64,000 nt of DNA from Micromonospora echinospora (lineage in GTDB: Bacteria; Actinomycetota; Actinomycetes; Mycobacteriales; Micromonosporaceae), in contig NZ_LT607413.1 in the NCBI RefSeq assembly GCF_900091495.1, positions 6,773,001-6,837,000 of the forward strand, given 5' to 3'. Under the pieces are notes generated by a model. It saw only the letters and a list, made by a program, of their open reading frames with translations, made no database searches and was not told the origin of the DNA. Positions 18,202-26,170 of the stretch are shown here, piece after piece (position 1 is the stretch's first letter; each line of letters opens with the position of its first letter). The translations under genes and the position numbers were made by a program.

Positions 18202-20550
18202 ATGCCGTACCGCCCGCCACTGGTGCCGTTCGAGACCTTCGTGGCCGACCCGCCCGACCTGCCGGTCCGCCGCGCCGGGGACGACGGCCCCGCCGTGGTC
18301 GCCCGGGCCGAGGTGGTGGAGACCGACGACCACGGGTTGACCCTCAAGAGCGCCACCTCCGACGGCGGCTCCCTGGTCGTCCGGGTGGAGGCCGCCGGCG
18401 ACGGCGTGGTCCGGGTGCGGCTCGCCGAGGATCCGCAGGCCCGCAGCCGGTCCGCCCGGATCCTGCCGCTGGTCACCGCCGAGCCCCGGCCCGCCCGGGT
18501 CACCGTCGACGACGGGGTGGTCCGGCTCGACGCCGGGGCGGTCGTCGCCGAGATCCGGCTCGACCCGTGGCACCTGCGCTTCCTCGCCCCGGACGGGCGG
18601 GTCCTGCTCCAGCAGGACGGCGGCACCCTGGACATCTCCGGCCGGCGGCGCACCCTGCCGTTCGGCCGCTCCGGCTCCGGCGGGCAGCCGGTGGCGTACC
18701 ACGAGAGCTTCGTGGCCCCCGGCGACGAGCGCTTCGTCGGCTTCGGGGAGAAGTTCACCCCGCTGGACAAGCGCGGCCAGCGTGCCCTGATGTGGAACTT
18801 CGACGCCTTCGGCAGCGAGTCGGACCGGGCGCACAAGTGCGTGCCGTTCTACCTGTCGAACCGGGGCTACGGGGTGCTGGTCGACAGTGGCCTGCCGGTC
18901 GAGTTCGACGTCTGCCAGTCCACCCACAGCAGCGTGCAGATCCTGGTTCCGGACGACGTGCTCGACTACTACGTCCTGGCCGGGCCGACCCCGACCGAGG
19001 TCCTCGACCGGTTCGACCGGCTCACCGGCCGGCCGTACCTGCCGCCGAAGTGGGCGTTCGGGTCCTGGATCTCCTCCGGCTTCTACCCCGACAGCCAGGA
19101 ACGGGTGCTGGAGCGGGCCCGCCGCATCCGCGAGCGGGGCATCCCCTGCGACGTGCTGCACCTGGACTGCTACTGGCAGGTCGACGGGCGCTGGTCGGAC
19201 CTCCAGTGGGACACCGAACAGTTCCCCGACCCGGCCGGCATGATGGCCACCCTCGCCGAGCAGGGGTTCCGGGTCTGCCTCTGGATCAACCCGTACGTCT
19301 CGGCCGACAGCCCGCTCTACGCCGAGGCGGCCGAGGCCGGCTACTTCCTGACCCACGCCGACGGGCGCACCTACGTGGCCGACGTCTGGCACGGCAGCCA
19401 CGCGGCCAGCGCGATCGTCGACTTCACCGACCCGGAGGCGACCGACTGGTTCACCGGGCTGCTGCGCCCGCTGCTGGAACAGGGCGCGGCGGTGTTCAAG
19501 ACGGACTTCGCCGAGGGGGTGCCGGCCGACGCGGTGGCCGCCAACGGCATGACCGGCGTGGAACTGCACAACGTGTACGCGCTGCTGTTCAACGACGCGG
19601 TCTCGGAGGTGACCCGGGAGGTGGCCGGGCACGACACCGTCTGGGCCCGGTCGTCCTTCCTCGGCGGCCAGCGGCACGCCGCCCAGTGGAGCGGCGACGT
19701 CAACGCCACCTGGCCGGCCCTGGCCAGCACGATGCGCGGCGGCCTCTCGCACGGGCTCTCCGGCATCCCGTTCTGGAGCCACGACACCGGCGGCTTCCAC
19801 GGCACCCCCGAGCCCGACCTGTACGTCCGCTGGACCCAGTTCGGGGCGTTCTCGCCGCTGGTCCGGCTGCACGGCACCACCAGCCGGCTGCCCTGGGACT
19901 TCCCGGCCGAGACCGAACGGCACGCGGTGGCGGCGCTGCGGTTGCGCTACCGGTTCCTGCCGTACCTCTACTCCGCCGCGGCCGAGGCGGCCCGCACCGG
20001 GGCGCCGATGATGCGGGCCCTGCTGGTGGACACTCCGGACGACCCGACCGCGTGGACCCGCGACCTGGAGTACCGGCTCGGCCGGGACCTGCTGGTCGCC
20101 CCGATGTACGACCCGACCGGCCGGCGCACCGTCTACCTTCCCGACGGCGACCGGTGGGTCGACGCGCACACCGGCGAGGTGCACACCGGCGGGCGGCACC
20201 TGCGCGTCGACGTGCCGCTGGAGCGGACCCCGCTCTTCGTCCGGCACGGCGCGCTGTTGCCGGTCGGCCCCCCGGCCGACCGGATCGCCGACGGCCCGTT
20301 CACCGACGTCACGCTGGTGAGCTGGGGTGGCGTGGACGGTCGTACGGTCGTGCACGACTCCGACGGCGACACGGTCGTCACGGCGGTCCGCGACGGCGAC
20401 ACCCTGCGGGTCACCACCGACGGACCGCTGCGGCTGCGCGGGGTGGCCCTCGCGCCGGTGGCCGGGGCCGACGCACCGACCCGGGTGCTGCTCGACGACG
20501 TCGAGGTGCCGGCGGCACCGCTCGACGGGCTGTTCGACGCAGGCGCCTGA
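18202..20550 (+). CDS. GH31 alpha-xylosidase (YicI-like)
   Basis: A 782-residue GH31 enzyme. The catalytic nucleophile Asp435 lies in VFKTDFAEGVP and the acid/base Asp499 in QWSGDVNA; the spacing equals that in E. coli YicI. The N-terminal beta-sandwich ends near residue 270 (RPYLPPKWAFGSWISSGFYP) and the barrel follows (HLDCYWQ). KTDFAE replaces the more usual KTDFGE and is within family variation. It should remove alpha-1,6-xylose from the reducing or non-reducing end of xyloglucan oligosaccharides; alpha-glucosidase activity is the alternative. ATG 18202 follows GAGGAG. It is divergent from GH42-GH95 and shares their operator pattern. Confidence 0.9.
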   Translation: MPYRPPLVPFETFVADPPDLPVRRAGDDGPAVVARAEVVETDDHGLTLKSATSDGGSLVVRVEAAGDGVVRVRLAEDPQARSRSARILPLVTAEPRPARVTVDDGVVRLDAGAVVAEIRLDPWHLRFLAPDGRVLLQQDGGTLDISGRRRTLPFGRSGSGGQPVAYHESFVAPGDERFVGFGEKFTPLDKRGQRALMWNFDAFGSESDRAHKCVPFYLSNRGYGVLVDSGLPVEFDVCQSTHSSVQILVPDDVLDYYVLAGPTPTEVLDRFDRLTGRPYLPPKWAFGSWISSGFYPDSQERVLERARRIRERGIPCDVLHLDCYWQVDGRWSDLQWDTEQFPDPAGMMATLAEQGFRVCLWINPYVSADSPLYAEAAEAGYFLTHADGRTYVADVWHGSHAASAIVDFTDPEATDWFTGLLRPLLEQGAAVFKTDFAEGVPADAVAANGMTGVELHNVYALLFNDAVSEVTREVAGHDTVWARSSFLGGQRHAAQWSGDVNATWPALASTMRGGLSHGLSGIPFWSHDTGGFHGTPEPDLYVRWTQFGAFSPLVRLHGTTSRLPWDFPAETERHAVAALRLRYRFLPYLYSAAAEAARTGAPMMRALLVDTPDDPTAWTRDLEYRLGRDLLVAPMYDPTGRRTVYLPDGDRWVDAHTGEVHTGGRHLRVDVPLERTPLFVRHGALLPVGPPADRIADGPFTDVTLVSWGGVDGRTVVHDSDGDTVVTAVRDGDTLRVTTDGPLRLRGVALAPVAGADAPTRVLLDDVEVPAAPLDGLFDAGA

Positions 20551-20559
20551 CCCGCGAAC

Positions 20560-20589
20560 GGCGCCCCGGCCGGAGAGGGTCGGGGCGCC
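20560..20589. terminator. Hairpin between convergent GH31 and ABC permease genes
   Basis: Arms GGCGCCCCGGCC and GGTCGGGGCGCC pair over 11 of 12 positions around a 6-base loop, starting 10 bases after the GH31 stop. It could serve both converging transcripts. Confidence 0.65.
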
Positions 20590-20652
20590 GGAGCGCGCGG
20601 CCAGGAGACTGTCGGTGGGGGCCGGGACCGCCGGACGCGACACCGGGAGCGG

Positions 20653-21630
20653 TCAGCCCTTGACCGCGCCGGTGATCACACCCTTGGTGAAGTGCCGTTG
20701 CACGAACGGATAGACGATCACGGCGGGCAGCACGGTGACCACCACCACCGCCATCTTGACCGCCAGCGTGGGCGGGTACGCGGTCACCCCGGGAATGTTG
20801 AACGACGCCCCGGAGACGGCCGGTGACTGTCCACCCAGGATGTAGGTCTGCAACACCCGCTGGATCGGGAACTTGTCGTTGTCGTCGATGTAGAGCACCG
20901 AGTTGAAGTACGCGTTCCAGTACCCGACGGCGTAGAAGAGCCCGACCACCGCGACGACCGCCTTCGACAGCGGCAACATGATCGTCCAGAGGATGCGGAA
21001 CTCCCCCGCCCCGTCGATCCGGGCGCTGTCCACCAGCTCGCCGGGGACGTTCATGAAGAACGCCCGGATCACCACCAGGTTGAAGACGCTGATCGCGCTG
21101 GGCAGGATCAGCGACCAGATGCTGTCCTTCAGGCCCAGGCCGGTGACCACCAGGTAGCTGGGCACCAGGCCAGGAAAGATCAGGAAGGTCAGCAGGAAGA
21201 AGAAGAGCAGTCCCCGGTGCGCCACCGAGCCCGGCCGGGAGAGCCCGTACGCGGCGAGCACGGTGAGCACCAGGCTGACCGCCGTGCCGAGGACGGTGAC
21301 CAGGGTGCTGATCCAGACCGCCTGGGTGATCTGTCCGCCGTTGAAGATCGTGACGTACGCGCTCGGGTCGAACTCGCGCGGCACCACGACCATGCCACCG
21401 GTCTCGCTGATCGTCTCCCGGGAGGCGAGGCTGGTCACCACCACCGACCACATCGGAAAGAGCACGGCGAGCACCAACAGCGTGAGCACGACGCCCTTGC
21501 CGAGCTGGCCGGCCGGCGAGGGCGGGCCCTCCCAGACCGAACGATCCGGCCGGGCACGCCGCTTCCGGGGCCCGCCGTCCGGCGGCGGCGCCACCGGCAC
21601 CGGTCCGGCCCCACTGAGTTGTGCGGTCAT
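20653..21630 (-). CDS. Carbohydrate ABC transporter permease (LplC/MalG-like)
   Basis: A 325-residue inner-membrane protein with about six transmembrane helices after a charged N-terminal tail. The EAA loop DSARIDGAGEFRILWTIMLP, which contacts the ATPase, marks it as an importer permease of the MalG/LplC class. The ATG at 21630 overlaps the TGA of the other permease as ATGA. It is the last of three genes (binding protein, permease, permease). No ATPase is encoded here, so a shared MsiK-type ATPase elsewhere is expected, as is common in actinomycetes (inference). Likely cargo: xyloglucan-derived oligosaccharides. Confidence 0.92.
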   Translation of the reverse strand: MTAQLSGAGPVPVAPPPDGGPRKRRARPDRSVWEGPPSPAGQLGKGVVLTLLVLAVLFPMWSVVVTSLASRETISETGGMVVVPREFDPSAYVTIFNGGQITQAVWISTLVTVLGTAVSLVLTVLAAYGLSRPGSVAHRGLLFFFLLTFLIFPGLVPSYLVVTGLGLKDSIWSLILPSAISVFNLVVIRAFFMNVPGELVDSARIDGAGEFRILWTIMLPLSKAVVAVVGLFYAVGYWNAYFNSVLYIDDNDKFPIQRVLQTYILGGQSPAVSGASFNIPGVTAYPPTLAVKMAVVVVTVLPAVIVYPFVQRHFTKGVITGAVKG

Positions 21631-22670
21631 GATCTCGAATACACCCCCTGTTCGCCCATCCGGTGTGCCAGGTGGTTGGCGGTGACGATGAGCAGCAGAC
21701 CGACAACCGCCTTGAACAGGCCGGCGGCGGCGCCCAGGCCCCACTGCTGGGTGGCGATCGCCTGGTAGTAGACGAAGGTGTCCAGCACCTCGGCGGCCTC
21801 CCGGCCGACCGCGTCGCGCTGGAGGATGAACTGCTCGAAGCCGACCGAGAGCGCGTCGCCCAGCCGCATGATGAGCAGTAGGACGATCACCGGGCGCAGG
21901 CCGGGCAGGGTGATGTGCCAGAGCCGTCGCCACCGGCCCGCGCCGTCGGCCGCCGCGGCCTCGTACAGGTTGGGGTCGATGGCGGCCAGGGCGGCCAGGA
22001 AGACGATCGCGCCCCAGCCGATGTCCTTCCAGACCGCCTCGGCGGTGACCAGCACGATGAACGTGTCCGGGTTGGTCATCACGTTCCATGGTTCCAGCCC
22101 GGCCTGGCGCATCTCCTGGGCCAGCAGACCGGCGCCGCCGAGCATCTGCACGAAGAACGTGATCACCAGTACCCAGCTGAAGAAGTGCGGCAGGTAGACC
22201 ACGCTCTGCACGAAGCCGCGCACCCGGCCGGAGACCAGGCTGTTGAGCAGGATCGCCAGCAGGATCGGCAGTGGGAAGAAGAAGACCAGTTGGAACGCGG
22301 TGATGGTGAGGGTGTTGCCGACGGCGTCCCAGAACAGCGGGTCGCGGAAGAGCGCCTCGAAGTTGCCGAAGCCGATCCACTCGCTGTACAGGAACGCCTC
22401 GAGCGGGTCGTCGCCGACGAACGGGTTGTAGTCCTGGAAGGCGATCACGTTGCCGAGGGTCGGCAGGTAGTGGAAGACCAGCAGCAGGAGCGCGGCCGGC
22501 GCGGTCATCGCCAGCAGCGGCCAGTCCCGGCGCAGCCGGGCCCGCAGGTTGCGCCGGGGGCGGGGCCGGTCACCGCGTCGGCGACCCCGCTTCGGCGTAC
22601 GACCGGCGGGGGGCGGCTCCCGGTCGGTGGCCGGGGCGTCCACCGCCCCGGCCGCGCCCGCCCGGCTCAT
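21627..22670 (-). CDS. Carbohydrate ABC transporter permease (LplB-like)
   Basis: A 347-residue permease with a highly basic N-terminal tail (RRGDRPRPRRNLRARLRRDW), about six membrane helices and the EAA loop YEAAAADGAGRWRRLWHITLP. The segment VIAFQDYNPF is typical of LplB permeases that pair with large ~550-residue binding proteins. It overlaps the binding-protein stop and the next permease start by 4 bases each, so expression is tightly coupled. It forms the heterodimeric channel with the 20653-21630 product. Confidence 0.92.
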   Translation of the reverse strand: MSRAGAAGAVDAPATDREPPPAGRTPKRGRRRGDRPRPRRNLRARLRRDWPLLAMTAPAALLLLVFHYLPTLGNVIAFQDYNPFVGDDPLEAFLYSEWIGFGNFEALFRDPLFWDAVGNTLTITAFQLVFFFPLPILLAILLNSLVSGRVRGFVQSVVYLPHFFSWVLVITFFVQMLGGAGLLAQEMRQAGLEPWNVMTNPDTFIVLVTAEAVWKDIGWGAIVFLAALAAIDPNLYEAAAADGAGRWRRLWHITLPGLRPVIVLLLIMRLGDALSVGFEQFILQRDAVGREAAEVLDTFVYYQAIATQQWGLGAAAGLFKAVVGLLLIVTANHLAHRMGEQGVYSRS

Positions 22671-24334
22671 CGGCCGTTGTCGGCGAGCGCCTTCTCGAAG
22701 AACGCGCGCCCCTCTTCGCCGCCGGTGGAGAGGAACTCCTTGCGCACCTGGTCGAGGTCGTCGATCGGCCGGCGGCCCCGGAGGATGTCCCGGATCTTGT
22801 CCTCGGTCGGGTTGATGATTTTCGACCAGTTGGCCGGCAGCTCCAGCTTGATCCCGGCGAAGAGGTCCTTCTCCATCAGCCCGATGTGCTTCTGGTAGTA
22901 CCCGAGGTAGTCCCGCACGTAGTTCGGGGTGTCCCCGCTGCGCACCTTGACCGGCACCCGGCCACCGATGTGGGTGTACTGCGCGCCGAGTTCCTTACGG
23001 CCCAGCTCGGTGGGGACCGGACTACCGTCGGCACCGCGGGTGAAGTGCTTGCCCTCCACACCGTACTCACGCAGCTCGAACTCGCGGCTGCCGAACGGCG
23101 CCGCGCACCAGTTCAGCACCCGCAGCAGCTCCCGGGTGCGCTCCTCGCCGAGGCCCTTCTTGACGAAGGTGAAGAAGACCGGCTTCTCGCTCCCCCAGAT
23201 CACCGCCGGCTTCCCGTTCGCGCCGAAGACCGGCAGCGGCTGCATGTCGAAGCTGGCCAGCACCTTGGACTGCTCGCCCTGCATGCCCTGCCAGGCGCCG
23301 AGGCCGTCCTGGTACATCAGGATCTTGCCGCCCTTGAAGAGCTGCTTCTCGTCGGCGCCCTTGCTGGCCACCGTGTCCGGGTGCACCATGCCCTCGGCGA
23401 AGAGCCGGGCGGTGAACTCCAGCGCGGCCCGGAACTCGGCGGTCTCGAACTTGTGCTCCAGCCCACCGTCGGGCTTCTTCCGCCAGATCTGCTGGCAGCC
23501 GAAGAACTGTTGGACCATGTCGAAGACGCTGCCGAAGGCCCAGACCCCCTTGCCGGGGTTCGTGGCCTTCTTGCCGAACTCGTACAGCTCCTCCGGGCTG
23601 GTCGGGGCGCCCAGACCAGCTCCGGCCACCAGGTCCTTGCGGTAGAACAGCGCGTAGGCGAACGGGCCGTCGGTCGGGAACGGCACCGCGTGCAGCCGCC
23701 CGCCCCAGACCGAGTACTCCCACGCGCCGGTCGGCAACGCGGCGAGGTACGGATAGGTGGCGGCGGCATCGCCCTTGAGATGGTCGGTGAGGTCCTCGAA
23801 GAGCGCCTTGACCGCGTCGGAGAACCGGGCGACCTTGTCCACCTCCCAGTTCGGCACGCTGAGCAGCTCCGGCACGTCGCGCGCGCCGAGCATCGCGTTG
23901 AGCTTGTCGGCGTAGGTGCCGCCGTCCTGGAGGCTGGGGTTGACGTCCACGCCGAGCTTGCCGTTCACCGCGGCCAGGTACGAGTTGCGGCCGAGCGTCG
24001 GCGGGGCCGGGCCCCACCACGGGCTCATGGTGCCGATCGGGGCACCGCCCCGGCCGGGCTGCTCGGTGACCGCGTCCACCAGCTCACGCGGATAGGTGAG
24101 GTAGCCGTCCGGGATCGGCCCCTCCCCCGGGATGTCCGGCTTGAGCAGTTCGGCGGGCTTGTGGGTGGGCAGGACGGCACGGATCGCGTCAGCCTTGGTG
24201 GCGCTGCCCTGGCTACCCGCCTCCTTGCTGCACCCGGCCAGGGTTCCGCCGGCCACGGTCGCGGCGGCACCGACCCCGGCGAGGCGGAGCAGGGTCCGAC
24301 GATCGGTGGACACGTCCGGCAGGGACGGCTGCAC
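22667..24334 (-). CDS. ABC sugar-binding lipoprotein (LplA-like, Tat signal)
   Basis: A 555-residue extracellular solute-binding protein. The N-terminus DRRTLLRLAGVGAAATVAGG followed by TLAGC has a twin-arginine-type signal and a lipobox with Cys35 as lipidation site. The body resembles LplA/LipO-type proteins, longer than ordinary ~420-residue sugar binders, fitting larger oligosaccharides. The GTG at 24334 follows AAGGGAG. It is the first gene of the importer operon, divergent from the ROK gene, with a ROK-type site between them. Neighbouring GH95, GH42, GH31 and GH3 enzymes lack signal peptides, so this importer probably delivers their substrate. Confidence 0.93.
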   Translation of the reverse strand: MQPSLPDVSTDRRTLLRLAGVGAAATVAGGTLAGCSKEAGSQGSATKADAIRAVLPTHKPAELLKPDIPGEGPIPDGYLTYPRELVDAVTEQPGRGGAPIGTMSPWWGPAPPTLGRNSYLAAVNGKLGVDVNPSLQDGGTYADKLNAMLGARDVPELLSVPNWEVDKVARFSDAVKALFEDLTDHLKGDAAATYPYLAALPTGAWEYSVWGGRLHAVPFPTDGPFAYALFYRKDLVAGAGLGAPTSPEELYEFGKKATNPGKGVWAFGSVFDMVQQFFGCQQIWRKKPDGGLEHKFETAEFRAALEFTARLFAEGMVHPDTVASKGADEKQLFKGGKILMYQDGLGAWQGMQGEQSKVLASFDMQPLPVFGANGKPAVIWGSEKPVFFTFVKKGLGEERTRELLRVLNWCAAPFGSREFELREYGVEGKHFTRGADGSPVPTELGRKELGAQYTHIGGRVPVKVRSGDTPNYVRDYLGYYQKHIGLMEKDLFAGIKLELPANWSKIINPTEDKIRDILRGRRPIDDLDQVRKEFLSTGGEEGRAFFEKALADNGR

Positions 24335-24409
24335 GGCGCACTCCCTTCATGGCGAAACCGGGCCGGATCCTGGTGATCACGGTTGCAAAGCGGCCCGACC
24401 CCGTTAGGA

Positions 24410-24438
24410 TTAGTTAGTCTTCTAGCCGAACAAACTAA
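24410..24438. promoter_or_regulatory. Operator between ABC importer and ROK genes
   Basis: Perfect inverted arms TTAGTT and AACTAA separated by 17 bases, with overlapping half-sites such as AACAAACTAA. The minus strand contains TTTGTTCGG, matching the TTTGTTxGG start of the two sites near 18.1 kb. It lies 75 bases upstream of the importer start and 164 bases upstream of the ROK start, fitting control of the importer and autoregulation by the ROK protein (inference). Confidence 0.7.
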
Positions 24439-24602
24439 ACGACCGCCACCGGTCCCACAAGGGAGCGGGTCCGGGTGGGCAGCCACCGGGCCACCGGGGG
24501 CGCGCCGGTCGGGGTCGACGGCGCGGGTGCGGCATGATGAGGACGCGATCACCGCCCACGACAGCACCGGTCGGGGCACGTCGGCGCAGGGAGCGGAGAA
24601 CG

Positions 24603-25838
24603 TTGATCACCATCCAGACCGGGCCGCAGCCGACCGACCTGAGCGACGTCCGGGCCACCAACCGGGCCGTGGTGCTGCGTTACGTCCGCACCCACTCCCC
24701 CTGCTCCCGGGCCGACATCGCGGCCCGCACCGGGCTGAACAAGGCGACCGTCTCCAGCCTGGTGACCGAACTGATCGAACGCCGGCTGCTGCGCGAAACG
24801 GGGCTCACCGAGAACCGGGTCGGCCGCCCGGCGACCATGCTGGTCCTCGACGGCGAGCCGTACGCGGCACTGGGCATGCAGGTCGACGCCGACGAGTTGG
24901 TGGTGGTCGCGGTCGACCTGGGCGGGAACCGGCTGCTCACCTGGCGGCGGGCCTTCGGCACGTTGGACGCCTCCCCCGCCGAGACCGTCGCCGCCGTGGC
25001 GAAGCTGGCTCGCCGGGCCGTCGGACGCCTCACCGCCGGGGGCCGTGCCGTGCTGGGGCTCACCCTCGGGGTGCCGGGGCTGGTGGACACCACCGGCACG
25101 GTGCCGTTGGCCGCCACCCTGAACTGGCGGGACGCGCCGGTCGCCGCCGAACTGCGGGCCGCCCTACGTGACCCGGGATTCCCGGTGGCCGTGGAGAACG
25201 TGGCCAGCCTGGCCGTCCTGGCCGAGCAGCGACACGGGGACCGGGCCGGGACGGCCAACCTCGTACACCTCACCGGCGGCGTCGGCATCGGCGCGGGCGT
25301 CCTGGTGGACGGGCGGCTGCTGCGCGGCGGGCGGGGCTTCGCCGGCCAGGTCGGGCACCTGCCGCTGGATCCGGCCGGCCCGGCGTGCCGGTGCGGCCGG
25401 CGGGGCTGCCTGGAGGCGCTGGTCGGCCTGCCGGCGGTGGTCCGCCGGCTGCTGCCCGACGTCGAGTCCGACGGCGCGGTCACCGACTTCGCCCCGGAGA
25501 TCGAACGGATCCAGGCCCTGGCCCGCGCCGAGGACCGGTCCACCCTCGCCGGTCTGGCCGACCTCGGCCGGCACCTCGGGCACGGCGCGGCCGTCCTGGC
25601 CGACCTGCTCAATCCCGAGGCCGTCCTGGTGGGCGGGCACTTCGCGGCGCTGGCGCCCTGGCTGCTGCCGGCGGCCCGGACCGAGCTGACCCGACGGACG
25701 CTCGCCCCGGACGCCGGTGGCTGCCGGCTGGAGGCCTCCACGCTCGGCGCGGAGGCGGCGGCGCTGGGCGGCGCGACCGCCGCACTGGCGGCGGTCGAGG
25801 CCGGCCGGCTGCCCCCTCCGGCGGTCGCCCTCTCCTGA
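24603..25838 (+). CDS. ROK-family transcriptional repressor
   Basis: A 411-residue NagC/XylR-type regulator. An N-terminal winged helix (RADIAARTGLNKATVSSLVT, then ELIERRLLRE) is joined to a sugar-kinase-like ROK domain with LGLTLGVPGLVD and HLTGGVGIGAGVLVDGRLL. The zinc-binding CRCGRRGCLEAL near residue 262 is the ROK signature. The TTG at 24603 is preferred because GGGAGCGGAG precedes it; the longer frame starting at an ATG at 24534 adds only low-complexity Arg/Pro. Operators with a common pattern at GH42, GH31 and the importer suggest these are its targets, with an imported sugar (xylose or an oligosaccharide) as inducer. Confidence 0.9.
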   Translation: MITIQTGPQPTDLSDVRATNRAVVLRYVRTHSPCSRADIAARTGLNKATVSSLVTELIERRLLRETGLTENRVGRPATMLVLDGEPYAALGMQVDADELVVVAVDLGGNRLLTWRRAFGTLDASPAETVAAVAKLARRAVGRLTAGGRAVLGLTLGVPGLVDTTGTVPLAATLNWRDAPVAAELRAALRDPGFPVAVENVASLAVLAEQRHGDRAGTANLVHLTGGVGIGAGVLVDGRLLRGGRGFAGQVGHLPLDPAGPACRCGRRGCLEALVGLPAVVRRLLPDVESDGAVTDFAPEIERIQALARAEDRSTLAGLADLGRHLGHGAAVLADLLNPEAVLVGGHFAALAPWLLPAARTELTRRTLAPDAGGCRLEASTLGAEAAALGGATAALAAVEAGRLPPPAVALS

Positions 25839-25926
25839 CCCGCGTGCGGCACCGGGTGGCCGGACGCCGGTCGACCGGCGCGACCGACCCGCCACCCGCA
25901 CCGACGGAAGCGCATCGACGCATCTG

Positions 25927-25944
25927 CGTGGAAGCGATCCCACG
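25927..25944. promoter_or_regulatory. LacI-type operator 1 upstream of GH3
   Basis: TGGAAGCGATCCCA flanked by CG on both sides. It is close to the TGGGAGCGCTCCCA site of actinomycete LacI/CebR-type repressors; the outer arms CGTGG/CCACG pair perfectly. It sits 7 bases before the -35-like TTGACC. Confidence 0.7.
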
Positions 25945-26036
25945 AACCTCTTGACCGGAGGACGGAGCCGGTGCAAGCCTCAGACAGCCGCCCCGTAACA
26001 CGTGGGCAACAGGGGCGGGTCACTCGCGCATGCCGT

Positions 26037-26048
26037 CGAAGCGCTTCG
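26037..26048. promoter_or_regulatory. LacI-type operator 2 upstream of GH3
   Basis: Perfect 12-base palindrome CGAAGCGCTTCG, the same core as operator 3, with the central CG step typical of LacI-family sites. It is centred about 107 bases from operator 1 and 74 bases from operator 3. Confidence 0.65.
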
Positions 26049-26106
26049 CGCCGACCGGGCTGACGGCTACCCCTCACCCCGATGCCGCACGCCCCGCGCC
26101 GGCCGG

Positions 26107-26126
26107 TCGTCGAAGCGCTTCGACGA
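26107..26126. promoter_or_regulatory. LacI-type operator 3 upstream of GH3
   Basis: Perfect 20-base palindrome TCGTCGAAGCGCTTCGACGA, centred 54 bases before the GH3 ATG. The spacing to operator 2 (about seven helical turns) would allow one LacI tetramer to loop the DNA or two dimers to bind on the same face (inference). Confidence 0.8.
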
Positions 26127-26170
26127 ACCGGAGCGGGCCGAGGCAGGCCAGGAAAGGTAACGGACCGACC

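Larger units (their letters stand above)
25839..26170. other. 332-base gene-free regulatory region before GH3
   Basis: No ORF with coding character. It contains three LacI-type operators (listed separately), a -35-like TTGACC at 25951-25956 without a convincing -10, and a hairpin at 25988-26018 (CCGCCCC pairing with GGGGCGG across a 17-base loop). The hairpin may be a 5' leader structure or a late terminator for the ROK transcript. GTGCAAGCC near 25971 superficially recalls riboswitch leaders, but the rest of a known consensus is missing. Confidence 0.7.

Noticed and set aside
25951..26031. Possible riboswitch in the GH3 leader (GTGCAAGCC and a C-rich/G-rich hairpin)
   Set aside because: Only short fragments recall a cobalamin-type leader, the required core elements are missing, and a sugar hydrolase is not a usual target.
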